Source of the DNA: Pseudomonadota bacterium
Lineage (GTDB): Bacteria > Desulfobacterota > Desulfovibrionia > Desulfovibrionales > Desulfovibrionaceae
NCBI GenBank assembly: GCA_023419375.1
Contig: JAEZYD010000013.1
Coordinates: 1 to 32,812 of the forward strand
DNA length: 32,812 bases
Direction: 5' to 3'
Shown: in pieces, positions 15,704 through 22,924 of the stretch
Layout of the letters: each line of letters begins with the position of its first letter
Numbering within the stretch: the stretch's first letter is position 1
The notes under the pieces: generated by a model
What the model saw: only the letters and a program-made list of their open reading frames with translations
What the model was told of the DNA's origin: nothing
Databases searched by the model: none
Program-made: the position numbers and the translations under genes

Positions 15704-16171
15704 TCAATGGCCTAGCCAGCGGAGAAACACGAACAGAAGCATGAAAGCAATCGCTGTGCATCCAGAAGTTATACTTGCCAACCACCACGAATCGGCCCGC
15801 AATTCCTTGCCGTAACCATCCATTACTGCACGCGATTTTTCAAAATACTCCTTTGATGCGATTGCCGCCGCCTCGCACTTTGCCAAACACTGCTCCATAC
15901 GCGCCCGGTGCTGATTCAAAACCTCAACGGGATAATCCCTTACTTGGTGAGCTGCGGTTCCGATCTCCCGCGCGGCCTGAGAGGTACTTCTCTGCAATTC
16001 TCGTAAAAGCTGAATCAGCTCCTGTGAGTTCTTGATTCGTGCCTCCTCTTGCAAGCTCAGAACCATCAGGCTTGCTTCTATCCTTGTCTGATCTATCTCG
16101 CTCGTTGCGGCTGGTGGCGTTGTCGCTTCCGATGCCCTGCTCATGTTCTTCAATTCGTCTATTTTGCTCAT
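15704..16171 (-). CDS. mobB: MobB-like mobilization accessory protein, 155 aa
   Basis: The first 120 residues are hydrophilic and helical (LQEEARIKNSQELIQLLRELQRSTSQAAREIG), and the end carries a membrane helix (about 133-152: ITSGCTAIAFMLLFVFL). The gene overlaps the 3' end of the relaxase gene by 248 bases in another frame, as MobB/MbeB genes do within relaxase genes of ColE1- and RSF1010-type plasmids. MobB of RSF1010 is also a membrane-anchored helper that stabilises the relaxosome. A broken paralogous copy lies at 13666-13970. Confidence 0.75.
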   Translation of the reverse strand: MSKIDELKNMSRASEATTPPAATSEIDQTRIEASLMVLSLQEEARIKNSQELIQLLRELQRSTSQAAREIGTAAHQVRDYPVEVLNQHRARMEQCLAKCEAAAIASKEYFEKSRAVMDGYGKELRADSWWLASITSGCTAIAFMLLFVFLRWLGH

Positions 16172-16910
16172 GGAGTAATCCTCTAAGTTGCAATGCGCCC
16201 CATGTGTAGCCTTTGCCGAGCTTGCTGCCCTTGAACGTCACGTCACCAAGCGCAAAGCTGATCCCCGAAACAAACCCGGTGGAGGCTTTATTTAAACGCA
16301 CGGTCACGCCCTGGGCTGCCAACTGCTGACAAAACGCATTCAACGCAATTTTTTGCGTAAGGGCTGCATCAATTATTTTTTGTAAGTTCATGCGGGTGGA
16401 AGCCTCGCCAGTACGCAGGGCGTGCTCAATTTCCCCTTTCGTAAGGGCTGCCCGCAAAGTTTCCCGGCTTGAGCGCACTTGCCGAAGAGAAAACCGTTGC
16501 TCCAGCTCCCGCATTATTGTTTCCTGTCGCCTGTAGTCGTGCGCGTCACTCACCACTTTTCCATCCAGCGCAATCCTGTTCACCAGAATATGAATGTGTG
16601 CGTGCGCGGCGTCTGTATGTCGGCTAATGACATATTGATTGTTTACAAAGCCCATGCCCTGAAGCCACGAATGCGCGGCCTCACACCACTGCTCATCTGA
16701 CAAGGATTCTTCCGGGTGTAGGCTCAGGCTTACATGGCAAACAGCCTTGGACAGATTCGGCCTTAAAGCACGAATAGCCCCGAATTCCGCAGCAAGGGCG
16801 CGTGGTGTGCGCCCTGCCATATTGGTTTCAAGCAACAGGCTTTTGTGGGGCTGCAAATCATAGGCTGCCGCCCCACGAAAACCCTTGCCCTTGATGCACT
16901 TGGCAATCAA
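15924..16910 (-). CDS. mobA: MobA-type relaxase (MOBP), 328 aa
   Basis: A conjugative-transfer relaxase that nicks oriT and stays linked to the 5' end. The metal-binding motif III is intact: RHTDAAHAHIHILVNR with H98, H103, H105 and H107. Tyr17 in RGAAAYDLQ is the likely nucleophile. The C-terminal third is charged and probably disordered. At 328 residues it has only the relaxase domain, with no fused primase or helicase. The ATG at 16910 overlaps the MobC stop by four bases (ATGA), so the two are coupled. Together with MobC and MobB it should let the island be mobilized by a helper conjugative element. Confidence 0.9.
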   Translation of the reverse strand: MIAKCIKGKGFRGAAAYDLQPHKSLLLETNMAGRTPRALAAEFGAIRALRPNLSKAVCHVSLSLHPEESLSDEQWCEAAHSWLQGMGFVNNQYVISRHTDAAHAHIHILVNRIALDGKVVSDAHDYRRQETIMRELEQRFSLRQVRSSRETLRAALTKGEIEHALRTGEASTRMNLQKIIDAALTQKIALNAFCQQLAAQGVTVRLNKASTGFVSGISFALGDVTFKGSKLGKGYTWGALQLRGLLHEQNRRIEEHEQGIGSDNATSRNERDRSDKDRSKPDGSELARGGTNQELTGADSAFTRIAEKYLSGRAGDRNRSSPSKGLSR

Positions 16911-17314
16911 GGCACTTCCCCTGCCACTGGCGGCGTACTGCTAGCAACCCCCATCAGGGACGCTTGCAAACTCATGATCTGGCTAAGCAGCTCCCTTAGC
17001 AGTCCGAAGGGAACAGCCGTTCGCCCCGCATTGGCAGCCTTGGCGATCTGGTTAAGATTAACACCCAGCCGCGCAAGCTCGCCGTAGGCCTTGCGGTTAA
17101 CCTCTGGCACAGGGGGAAGTGGCATGCGCCTGCTTAAAGCTGCTGTGCGCAACCACTGTGCAGGACTCATGCCCATGTGCCGCGCGCGAAGCTGAAGCGC
17201 CTCCCACTCTGCCGGATTAACGCGCACCCCGATTGTCATGTGGCGCACCTTTATGGGGTCGCCCTTTGGGCGTCCACTTTTTCGGGGGGCGTGTTTGCGC
17301 GACTCAGCAAGCAT
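16907..17314 (-). CDS. mobC: MobC relaxosome accessory protein, 135 aa
   Basis: The protein matches the MobC family of relaxosome DNA-binding proteins: a basic N-terminus (SRKHAPRKSGRPKGD), VRVNPAEWEALQLRARHMGMSPAQWLR, then the typical LARLGVNLNQIAKAAN. MobC helps open oriT for the relaxase. The frame extends to 17509, but I choose ATG 17314 because AGGAG lies seven bases upstream and the extension lies over the likely oriT and the end of the repA-like gene. It is coupled to mobA downstream by a four-base overlap. Confidence 0.88.
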   Translation of the reverse strand: MLAESRKHAPRKSGRPKGDPIKVRHMTIGVRVNPAEWEALQLRARHMGMSPAQWLRTAALSRRMPLPPVPEVNRKAYGELARLGVNLNQIAKAANAGRTAVPFGLLRELLSQIMSLQASLMGVASSTPPVAGEVP

Positions 17315-17486
17315 AGCGCGCTCCTTTTGCCGTGAAGCGGCAATGTGCTTTGACGCCTCGCAGAGCAAGCCGTTTGAGCGAAGCGAAAACATGGCTTGCT
17401 TCAAGCCATCTGATGCGGGGGAGACGATACATTGCAAGGCTGTCCCTCTGTCCCTGCCCTTAGGGATGGGACGGTGGGACACTGCA
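17315..17486. other. candidate origin of transfer region (oriT)
   Basis: The 172-base gap before mobC is where mob plasmids keep oriT. It contains GCAAGCC/GGCTTGC (17365-17371 and 17393-17399) and a longer imperfect inverted repeat at 17442-17480 (GTCCC, GTCCC and CCC blocks matched by GGG, GGGAC and GGGAC). The second repeat could instead end transcription of the repA-like gene. The nick site is not identified. Confidence 0.4.
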
Positions 17487-18440
17487 TTAATAACGAACAG
17501 CACCAGCATCGCCGCCCTCCTCCAGCTTTTTCTTGAGCCGATGAACCACAGACTTGCTCACACCCATTTCATCGGCGCAATCCCGAATGGAGAAGCCTTC
17601 AGCCAAGAGCTGCTTCAATTGCTCGGCCTGAACATTGACTAGCTCGTTCACATCCCAAATGAGCTGAATCCCTTCACTGCGCAGATGCACCTCAAAGGGC
17701 ATTGCATCCTCACCCACGATTCCCCGCGCCTTGGTCAAATGGACTTCAAACCGCGCACCTTCAGCAACACTGTAGGTTGTGGGCCTCCGTAGGCTTATAA
17801 CCGTGTCCATTATGTCTTCGCGTGCCGATGTCCCGCGCTGATCGCCCGATTTGCCCGCGTGATGCACCAGCAAAACTGCCATGCCCCGCCGCCGCAAATC
17901 CAATAGCCAGGTCTGCATGGGCGTCCATGATTGTGATTCATTTTCTTTGCCAGTGCGGCAAAGGGTGGCGAGGTTATCTAAAACCAGTAAATCGACTCCA
18001 GCAAGAAATGGTTCAAGAGCCTGCTGCCCGTAGGTTGTTGCCAAGTCCGGCATGGGCCGCGATTGCATGTCGGGGGTGATAATGGAGAAATTCTGCATCG
18101 CATGGGGCGGTGCTGCCATGCCCGTTGCCAAAGCCGCTAGGAGCTCTTGCATGGAGATAGCGGGCATTTCGCCATCCACATACAAAACGCGCCGAGCCTT
18201 GGGAGCATGCCAGTTGAAAAGGGACAACCCACCAGCCACAGACAGGGACATGTGCAACGCCGTAAAGGTCTTGCCTATGCCCCGCTTGGCAACCAGCATG
18301 ACTATCCCCTGCTCAGGAATTACCGGGTGAAGCAAGTAGTCGCGTTCGGGCAAGGTGCTTAAAAGAAATTCCTCCATACTGATCGCCTTCAATGGGGGAA
18401 GATTATTTTGTGAACCAAGAGGAACAAATGGGGAGGTCAT
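17487..18440 (-). CDS. RepA-like AAA_25 ATPase, 317 aa
   Basis: A RecA-fold ATPase like the hexameric helicase RepA of RSF1010 and phage/plasmid replication ATPases. Walker A is AKRGIGKT (51-58), an acidic DGEM follows at 89-92, Walker B is DLLVLDN (150-156), and a sensor-like LLVHHAGKSGDQRGTSARED lies near 185-205. The C-terminal 35 residues form a helix-turn-helix (FSIRDCADEMGVSKSVVHRLKKKLEE). It may load or drive replication of the excised island. The start overlaps the AlpA-like gene stop by four bases, so they form one operon. Confidence 0.83.
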   Translation of the reverse strand: MTSPFVPLGSQNNLPPLKAISMEEFLLSTLPERDYLLHPVIPEQGIVMLVAKRGIGKTFTALHMSLSVAGGLSLFNWHAPKARRVLYVDGEMPAISMQELLAALATGMAAPPHAMQNFSIITPDMQSRPMPDLATTYGQQALEPFLAGVDLLVLDNLATLCRTGKENESQSWTPMQTWLLDLRRRGMAVLLVHHAGKSGDQRGTSAREDIMDTVISLRRPTTYSVAEGARFEVHLTKARGIVGEDAMPFEVHLRSEGIQLIWDVNELVNVQAEQLKQLLAEGFSIRDCADEMGVSKSVVHRLKKKLEEGGDAGAVRY

Positions 18441-18667
18441 GCGGCATCCCCTCCTTCCACATTGCTGATTAGCGCCCGGATATCTTCAACGCGCCAAACG
18501 GTGGTACGCGGCCCTAACTTCACAGGGGTGGGATAGCGCCCTTTTTTGACGCCTTCCCACCAGCTTGTTTTGCCAATGGGCAGCACTTGGAGAATTTGCG
18601 ACAAACGAACAAACCCCTCATCAGGCAGGTAGTTTCGTTGCCGATACAAAAAATCGACTTTTGCCAT
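18437..18667 (-). CDS. AlpA-family winged-helix regulator/excisionase, 76 aa
   Basis: A small MerR-type winged helix of the AlpA family: FVRLSQILQVLPIGKTSWWEGVKKGRYPTPVKLGPRTTVWRVEDIRAL. AlpA proteins in P4-like islands act as excisionase or activate the integrase gene. The ATG at 18667 follows AGGAG with good spacing. It overlaps the RepA-like gene by four bases. Confidence 0.87.
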   Translation of the reverse strand: MAKVDFLYRQRNYLPDEGFVRLSQILQVLPIGKTSWWEGVKKGRYPTPVKLGPRTTVWRVEDIRALISNVEGGDAA

Positions 18668-18709
18668 AACGGCTCCTGATTTTTACGGGCCGCTATAAAA
18701 TGAAAACGA

Positions 18710-18729
18710 CCCATGTTGGAGAACATGGG
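18710..18729 (-). terminator. terminator after the integrase-unknown operon
   Basis: CCCATGTT pairs exactly with AACATGGG around a four-base loop; on the minus strand TCGTTTTCATTTT follows. It separates the integrase operon from the AlpA-RepA-Mob operon downstream. Confidence 0.7.
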
Positions 18730-18775
18730 CCGATGTTGCCTTGTCAGGCTAACTGACAGTCAAGTGACAAAAAAG

Positions 18776-19579
18776 CTAAGCCAAATTCCTATATATGTAT
18801 GCATCCTCTTGAGCCCGATAGTATCTTCTAGAATAAGACTCGGGCTGAATTCCCTCTGCTGTGGCCGTTAACTCTGGATTATAATAAAGAAGTCTGCCGA
18901 TATCTTCACGCCTTAGCTCTGGGAATCTTCTTTCAAGTTCTAAAAGAAGGAGCAAACGCTCATTTTTCTTCTTGGGTGGACGCTGAGCAACAAAATTTTG
19001 AGCTTTTTCGAGGAGTGTTAATGGTTTTACTGTAGCGAAATATTCGAGCTGTGGAGGATATACCCTGCTTTCATCTATTTTATATTCATTAATGATATTA
19101 TCAATCCGGCCGTCTTTAACCGCCATCATCAGCAGACTGCGACATAGCATAGAATTCATATACTCAGGCCTATCATGTCTACTAATATAAAAAATCAATG
19201 GAATAACAATATTCATATTCTCTGGTGTTGATAAATAAAAATCATATTCCCCCTCAACTGGATCTCTAAAGGCCTTGTACTCTGGATAATTTTCTTCTAT
19301 CGATTCGACTTCATCCATAAGGAATACAATCTTATCTAGTTTCAAGTAAAACGAATGAAAATCAGATCTTCTAATTTCTTTTATATGGTAAAAAATTTCT
19401 TTTTCAACCGTATATGATTTATCTAGCAGCTCATATGCACGCAATTTACTACCATTACTGCGACTCATATGTATAGGAATCTTAAACATACTTTGGAATG
19501 GCCATCGCAAAATCAAATTATACATTGGAATTAGCTCATTAGATCGAACAAATTTTGCATCTTCAGACTTGGCAATCAT
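18776..19579 (-). CDS. unknown 267-aa protein coupled to the integrase
   Basis: I recognise no family. It has no signal peptide. One hydrophobic stretch (MNIVIPLIFYI, about residues 121-131) is too short for a sure membrane helix. The C-terminal 90 residues are rich in Leu, Arg and Glu (LLLLLELERRFPELRREDIGRLLYYNP) and probably helical. Its start overlaps the integrase stop by four bases (ATGA), so it is made together with the integrase and could help recombination or control excision, or be cargo slipped in after int. Base composition is more AT-rich than the integrase gene, which suggests a separate origin. Confidence 0.78.
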   Translation of the reverse strand: MIAKSEDAKFVRSNELIPMYNLILRWPFQSMFKIPIHMSRSNGSKLRAYELLDKSYTVEKEIFYHIKEIRRSDFHSFYLKLDKIVFLMDEVESIEENYPEYKAFRDPVEGEYDFYLSTPENMNIVIPLIFYISRHDRPEYMNSMLCRSLLMMAVKDGRIDNIINEYKIDESRVYPPQLEYFATVKPLTLLEKAQNFVAQRPPKKKNERLLLLLELERRFPELRREDIGRLLYYNPELTATAEGIQPESYSRRYYRAQEDAYIYRNLA

Positions 19580-20763
19580 AATATTCTCCTCTCTTTCAGC
19601 TGTTCCAAGTAATCAGCCCATGCTTGCATCATCTGCCGCCGTTCCGGCAAAAATTCCGCATGATTGTATGCCGCTCGAATTTTATTGCGCTCACCGTGGG
19701 CAAGCTGGCGTTCTATTGCGTCCCTGTTCCAGCCAAGCTCGTTGAGCAGGGTTGAAGCCATCGCCCTAAAACCATGCCCACATATTTCTTCCTTGGCGTA
19801 TCCAATCCGGCGCAACGCCACGTTAATGGTATTGTCAGACATTGGGCGGGATGCCGTTCGCACCGAAGGAAATAGGTAATTCCCATCCCCGGTGAGCGGC
19901 TGCAATTCGTAGAGAATATTCAGGGCTTGGGTTGAGAGCGGCACGATATGCAAAGAGCGCATTTTGGTTTTATGCGCGGGGATGCGCCATTCGGCAGCTT
20001 CCAAATTGAACTCGCTCCACTCTGCGTTGCGCAGTTCACCAGGGCGCACAAAAACCAAGGGGGCCAGCCGCAGGGCGCAATACACGATTGCCGATGCTGC
20101 ACAGCCGTCTATGGCTTGCATGAGCCTGCCAACTTCTTGTGGATCAGTAATGGTAGGACGGTGCTGCTTTTTAGGTGTCGCACAAGCCCCTATGAGGTCG
20201 GCGGCAACGTCACGCTCTGCCTTGCCTGTAGCAATGGCATAACGAAAAATCATGGAGCAAAGCCCGCGCACCCGGCGCGTGACCTCAAGAGCACCTCTGG
20301 CTTCAATGCGGCGAAGACATTCCAAAAGTTCTGGCGCAGATATTTCCCCAACGGGTTTCTTTCCGATGTAGGGGAAAATATTCATCTCCAGACGCCGAAG
20401 ATTCAATTCCGCGTGGCCTTCTGTCCACCGATGGGCGTTTTTTTGTGCCCACTCACGCGCTACAGACTCAAAAAACTTGTCTGGAGATACGGCGGCTTTT
20501 TGTTCACGCACCAGCGCCACAGGATCAACGCCGTCTTTAATCATGCGCCGCTTATCATCACGGCGCGAACGGGCTTCTGCCAGAGATATGAGGGGATATT
20601 CACCGAGGGAAAGACGATTTTCCTTGGAGTCTATCCAGTAACGGAGACGCCAATACTTTTTGCCAGAAGGCTTTATCTCCAGATAAAGCCCATCTGCGTC
20701 TTTGAGGGTATAAATTTTCTCGCGGGGCTTGGCCTTTTTAATGGCCATATCGCTTAGAGCCAT
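19576..20763 (-). CDS. int: P4-type tyrosine integrase, 395 aa
   Basis: The N-terminal arm-binding domain (DUF4102 type: LSDMAIKKAKPREKIYTLKDADGLYLEI) is followed by a SAM-like core-binding domain and the catalytic domain. The tyrosine-recombinase set is present: R240 (FVRPGEL), a Lys near 265, H330-x-x-R333 (GHGFR), H356 (LAHGE) and Y366 (AAYNH). Full length for the family. It lies next to tRNA-Ser, pointing away from it, and would integrate and excise the island at the 21-bp repeats. GGAGG eight bases before the ATG supports the start. Confidence 0.95.
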   Translation of the reverse strand: MALSDMAIKKAKPREKIYTLKDADGLYLEIKPSGKKYWRLRYWIDSKENRLSLGEYPLISLAEARSRRDDKRRMIKDGVDPVALVREQKAAVSPDKFFESVAREWAQKNAHRWTEGHAELNLRRLEMNIFPYIGKKPVGEISAPELLECLRRIEARGALEVTRRVRGLCSMIFRYAIATGKAERDVAADLIGACATPKKQHRPTITDPQEVGRLMQAIDGCAASAIVYCALRLAPLVFVRPGELRNAEWSEFNLEAAEWRIPAHKTKMRSLHIVPLSTQALNILYELQPLTGDGNYLFPSVRTASRPMSDNTINVALRRIGYAKEEICGHGFRAMASTLLNELGWNRDAIERQLAHGERNKIRAAYNHAEFLPERRQMMQAWADYLEQLKERRIL

Positions 20764-20765
20764 AA

Positions 20766-20888
20766 GCGTTTCCTCCCTAGACCGGACATCTTTTGGACAT
20801 AGGAAACGCCAAAATAAAAAATGTCCGGCGCAGTATCCGGTTTACGCTCGGCTTTGAGCGTTTTTTACCGGACATCGTCGGACAAAGT
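20766..20888. promoter_or_regulatory. integrase-side attachment region with repeated CCGGACAT boxes
   Basis: The box CCGGACAT occurs at 20782-20789 and 20868-20875 and inverted at 20821-20828, with partial matches nearby (TTGGACAT at 20793-20800, CGGACAAAG from 20879). GCGTTTCCT (20766-20774) and AGGAAACGC (20801-20809) form a 9-bp inverted repeat around the first box. These look like arm-type sites for the integrase or an excisionase, or operators for int. Confidence 0.5.
20845..20866 (+). terminator. plus-strand intrinsic terminator inside the attachment region
   Basis: CGCTC-GGCTTT-GAGCG followed by six T. It would stop plus-strand transcription, antisense to int, within the att region. 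No plus-strand gene ends here, so it hints at a small RNA or insulation. Confidence 0.55.
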
Positions 20889-20890
20889 AA

Positions 20891-20938
20891 AACTCCGAAT
20901 TCGGCTACTGTCAACGACTAGCGGACGAATTCGGAGTT
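20891..20938 (-). terminator. inverted repeat serving as tRNA-Ser terminator
   Basis: AACTCCGAATTCG and its exact complement CGAATTCGGAGTT (13-bp arms, 22-base loop). On the minus strand it follows tRNA-Ser by 15 bases and continues TTTTACTTT. It lies on the island side of the junction, so the island appears to supply the terminator for the tRNA it uses. Confidence 0.65.
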
Positions 20939-20953
20939 CCTTGAATCATCATA

Positions 20954-21047
20954 TGGCGGAGAGGGTGGGATTCGAACCCACGTAGGAGCTATTAACCCCT
21001 AACTCGATTTCGAGTCGAGCGCGTTACGGCCGCTTCGCTACCTCTCC
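20954..21047 (-). tRNA. tRNA-Ser (anticodon CGA)
   Basis: The minus strand folds as a full tRNA: acceptor GGAGAGG/CCTCTCC, anticodon stem CTCGA/TCGAG with loop CTCGAAA (anticodon CGA, reads UCG), a long variable arm typical of serine tRNAs, T-arm GTGGG-TTCGAAT-CCCAC, discriminator G and an encoded CCA. Length 94. The island integrated in its 3' end and restored it. Confidence 0.95.
20956..20976. repeat. attachment site copy in tRNA-Ser
   Basis: The 21-bp copy of the att core at the 3' end of tRNA-Ser, in direct orientation with the copy at 9101-9121. Confidence 0.88.
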
Positions 21048-21398
21048 GCAGGCCACAAAGGGCGTTGGGTGCCCCGCTTGCAGCCGAAGGCGGTATATAG
21101 CCTATCTTTGGATGAAAGGCAATGCTTCGGTTTCACAAAGCACGCCGCCTCTGCGGTTTGCCCCAACACAGCAAAACCATCTGTGCAGCCATCATTCACG
21201 CCGCCGCGGTTGGCAAACCTGGAGCCGAGCTCAAGATCGTGGGCAGCAATGCCCGGAATGGTAGCTCATCCGCACTGGCGGAGCAGGAAGACAGAGCCCA
21301 AATTTTCATCATTTCTTGACCTGTCAACGTGCACGGCGCGTATTCACAATCCATGAATACGGCCTGACCGCAGGCTCCTTCAGGCAAGGCTCCCGCTC
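21048..21398. other. intergenic region upstream of tRNA-Ser
   Basis: These 351 bases hold the tRNA promoter (21094-21122) and the 3' flank of the TPR gene. I see no other gene and no clear terminator for the proA-nadD-TPR operon, so some read-through into tRNA-Ser is possible. A lone TTGACA on the minus strand (21327-21322) has no good -10 partner. Confidence 0.5.
21094..21122 (-). promoter_or_regulatory. promoter of tRNA-Ser
   Basis: On the minus strand, TTGCCT (21122-21117), a 17-base spacer and TATATA (21099-21094), giving a start about 40 bases before the mature tRNA 5' end. Confidence 0.6.
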
Positions 21399-22217
21399 CT
21401 AGCTCTTATCCAGCGCCGCCATAACCTCCAGGGCATCGGCCTGCTCTGGGTCTGTCTGCAAGGCGCGCAGGGCGTTGTCTTCCGCAGCCTGCTTTTTATG
21501 CCACAAAAGATACAGCTTCGACATTTTTCCAAAGGTGGAGGCATGCCCGCCAAACGTACGCAGCACAGCCTGATACACCGCCTCGGCCTTTTCGTATTCC
21601 CGCAGTTCCATCCACGCCGCCACGGCCCCGGTGTAGGCCGAGGCCTCGCGCGGCTGAATGACCATGGCTTCCTCATACATGGCGGCGGCTTCGGCAAACA
21701 GCCCGGCAGCGGCAAAAATCTGGCCCATTTGCAGGCGGATGCCTTCCTCGTCGCCAAACTCCTCCACTATGCGCTTCAAAAAAGCGCGCCCTTTGGCGAC
21801 CTGCCCCTCGCGCAAAAAATCCAGCCCGCTGCTGATAAGCTGCTTTTTCCGATCCAGCCGGGCCTCCGCCTCCTGCTGCACAGCCTGCTCCGCCGCAGTT
21901 TGCAGAATCTTGGCCAGTCCATCCAGCACGGTTGAAAGCGTGGTTTCCTTGCCCGTTTGCAAGGTGATGCTGCGCGGCTTGCCCGTATTGCCGGGATCAA
22001 GCAGCGGTTGCATCGCGCTATGGCGCACAATGGCCGCCAAAAATTCCCCGATCTGGATATCCAGCTCCGCCCTTGCGGAACGCATCAGTTTGACTTCGGC
22101 GAGGAGCCGCAGCGCCTCGCTCATGGTCACAAGGGCACGCTCAACTTCGTCACGCCGCAGATAGCCCATCGCGCGGGCGATATTTTCCCTGATTTCTTTT
22201 GGAGCAGTAGTCAGCAT
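21399..22217 (-). CDS. tetratricopeptide-repeat protein, 272 aa
   Basis: The C-terminal half has several TPR units (for example GQIFAAAGLFAEAAAMYEEAMVIQP and AWMELREYEKAEAVYQAVLRTFG); the middle has a coiled-coil rich in Ala, Glu and Gln. There is no signal peptide or membrane helix. TPR proteins are scaffolds for protein contacts; the partner is unknown. It overlaps nadD by seven bases and belongs to the proA-nadD operon, as the last gene. Confidence 0.85.
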   Translation of the reverse strand: MLTTAPKEIRENIARAMGYLRRDEVERALVTMSEALRLLAEVKLMRSARAELDIQIGEFLAAIVRHSAMQPLLDPGNTGKPRSITLQTGKETTLSTVLDGLAKILQTAAEQAVQQEAEARLDRKKQLISSGLDFLREGQVAKGRAFLKRIVEEFGDEEGIRLQMGQIFAAAGLFAEAAAMYEEAMVIQPREASAYTGAVAAWMELREYEKAEAVYQAVLRTFGGHASTFGKMSKLYLLWHKKQAAEDNALRALQTDPEQADALEVMAALDKS

Positions 22218-22924
22218 ACCGCGCCGTCCTCCAGCCAGTGATGCCGCACTGTTTGAGCGTTGTTTCGCAAAATCTGCAAGGCTGCATCCGGCACAAGAAA
22301 ATCCACATTACGGCCCGTCAGCCAGAGTTGCCGCACCCGAGAGGCGCTCACCGCCAGCCACGGTACAGAAAGAAAATGCGCCAGCCCGCCCCCCGGCAGG
22401 GCCATGCACGGGCAGGCAGGCAGCACTGGGGCGCGCTCTGCGGCATCGGGCCACAAGGTTTTGGAGGCGGTGATAAAATCGGCAGAGGTATGCCCCTTGC
22501 GGGGCACAACCACAAAATGACACAGCCGGGGCAAATCCAGCCCCTTATGCCATGTGGAGAGCATGGCGAAATCCGGGCTGCCCAGAATAAAATACAGATC
22601 CGTTTCCGGCTCTGCCTCACGGTAGGCGCAAAGCGTATCCCACGTATACGACGGCCCCTGGCGCTGAGCCTCCATCCGGTTGCAGCGCAGCCATGGCAAA
22701 CCATGAGCGCAGGCTTCTACCATATGGGCGCGCAAATCAAAGGGCAGCATGCTGCGCTGCACCTTGTGCGGCGGCACGGCGCAAGGCACCATATCTACGC
22801 CCTGCACAAGGTCGCCCAAGGCCTCGCGGGCCTCAATGGCCAGCCGCAGGTGTCCCACATGGGGCGGGTTAAAACTGCCGCCAAGAATGGCTCTGCCCGG
22901 CGGGGGGGACGCCGATTCCGTCAT
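22211..22924 (-). CDS. nadD: nicotinate-nucleotide adenylyltransferase, 237 aa
   Basis: NadD joins nicotinate mononucleotide and ATP to give deamido-NAD in NAD synthesis. The nucleotidyltransferase signature GGSFNPPHVGH is intact (H22 and H25 form the HxGH), and SASRVRQ near the C-terminus is the usual ISSTxIR equivalent. Length is slightly above the common 190-220 residues. The start abuts the proA stop with no gap, and the stop overlaps the TPR gene, so the three genes are one operon. The proA-nadD pairing is common in many bacteria. Confidence 0.95.
   Translation of the reverse strand: MTESASPPPGRAILGGSFNPPHVGHLRLAIEAREALGDLVQGVDMVPCAVPPHKVQRSMLPFDLRAHMVEACAHGLPWLRCNRMEAQRQGPSYTWDTLCAYREAEPETDLYFILGSPDFAMLSTWHKGLDLPRLCHFVVVPRKGHTSADFITASKTLWPDAAERAPVLPACPCMALPGGGLAHFLSVPWLAVSASRVRQLWLTGRNVDFLVPDAALQILRNNAQTVRHHWLEDGAVC

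Larger units (their letters stand above)
9101..20976. mobile_element. tRNA-Ser integrated, mobilizable genomic island (about 11.9 kb)
   Basis: An exact 21-bp direct repeat (starts GCGGAGAGGGTGGG) occurs at 9101-9121 and at 20956-20976. The right copy is the 3' end of tRNA-Ser(CGA). A P4-type integrase gene lies 190 bases inside that copy, the standard arrangement for islands that integrate into tRNA 3' ends. Inside are a relaxase set (MobC, MobA, MobB), a RepA-like ATPase, an AlpA-like regulator and cargo: a HipBA module, a DarT-HD/macrodomain pair and a Rex-like pair. No conjugation (type IV secretion) genes are visible, so it would need a helper. The left third is clearly more AT-rich than both host and mob region, so the island is itself a mosaic. 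Confidence 0.88.
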
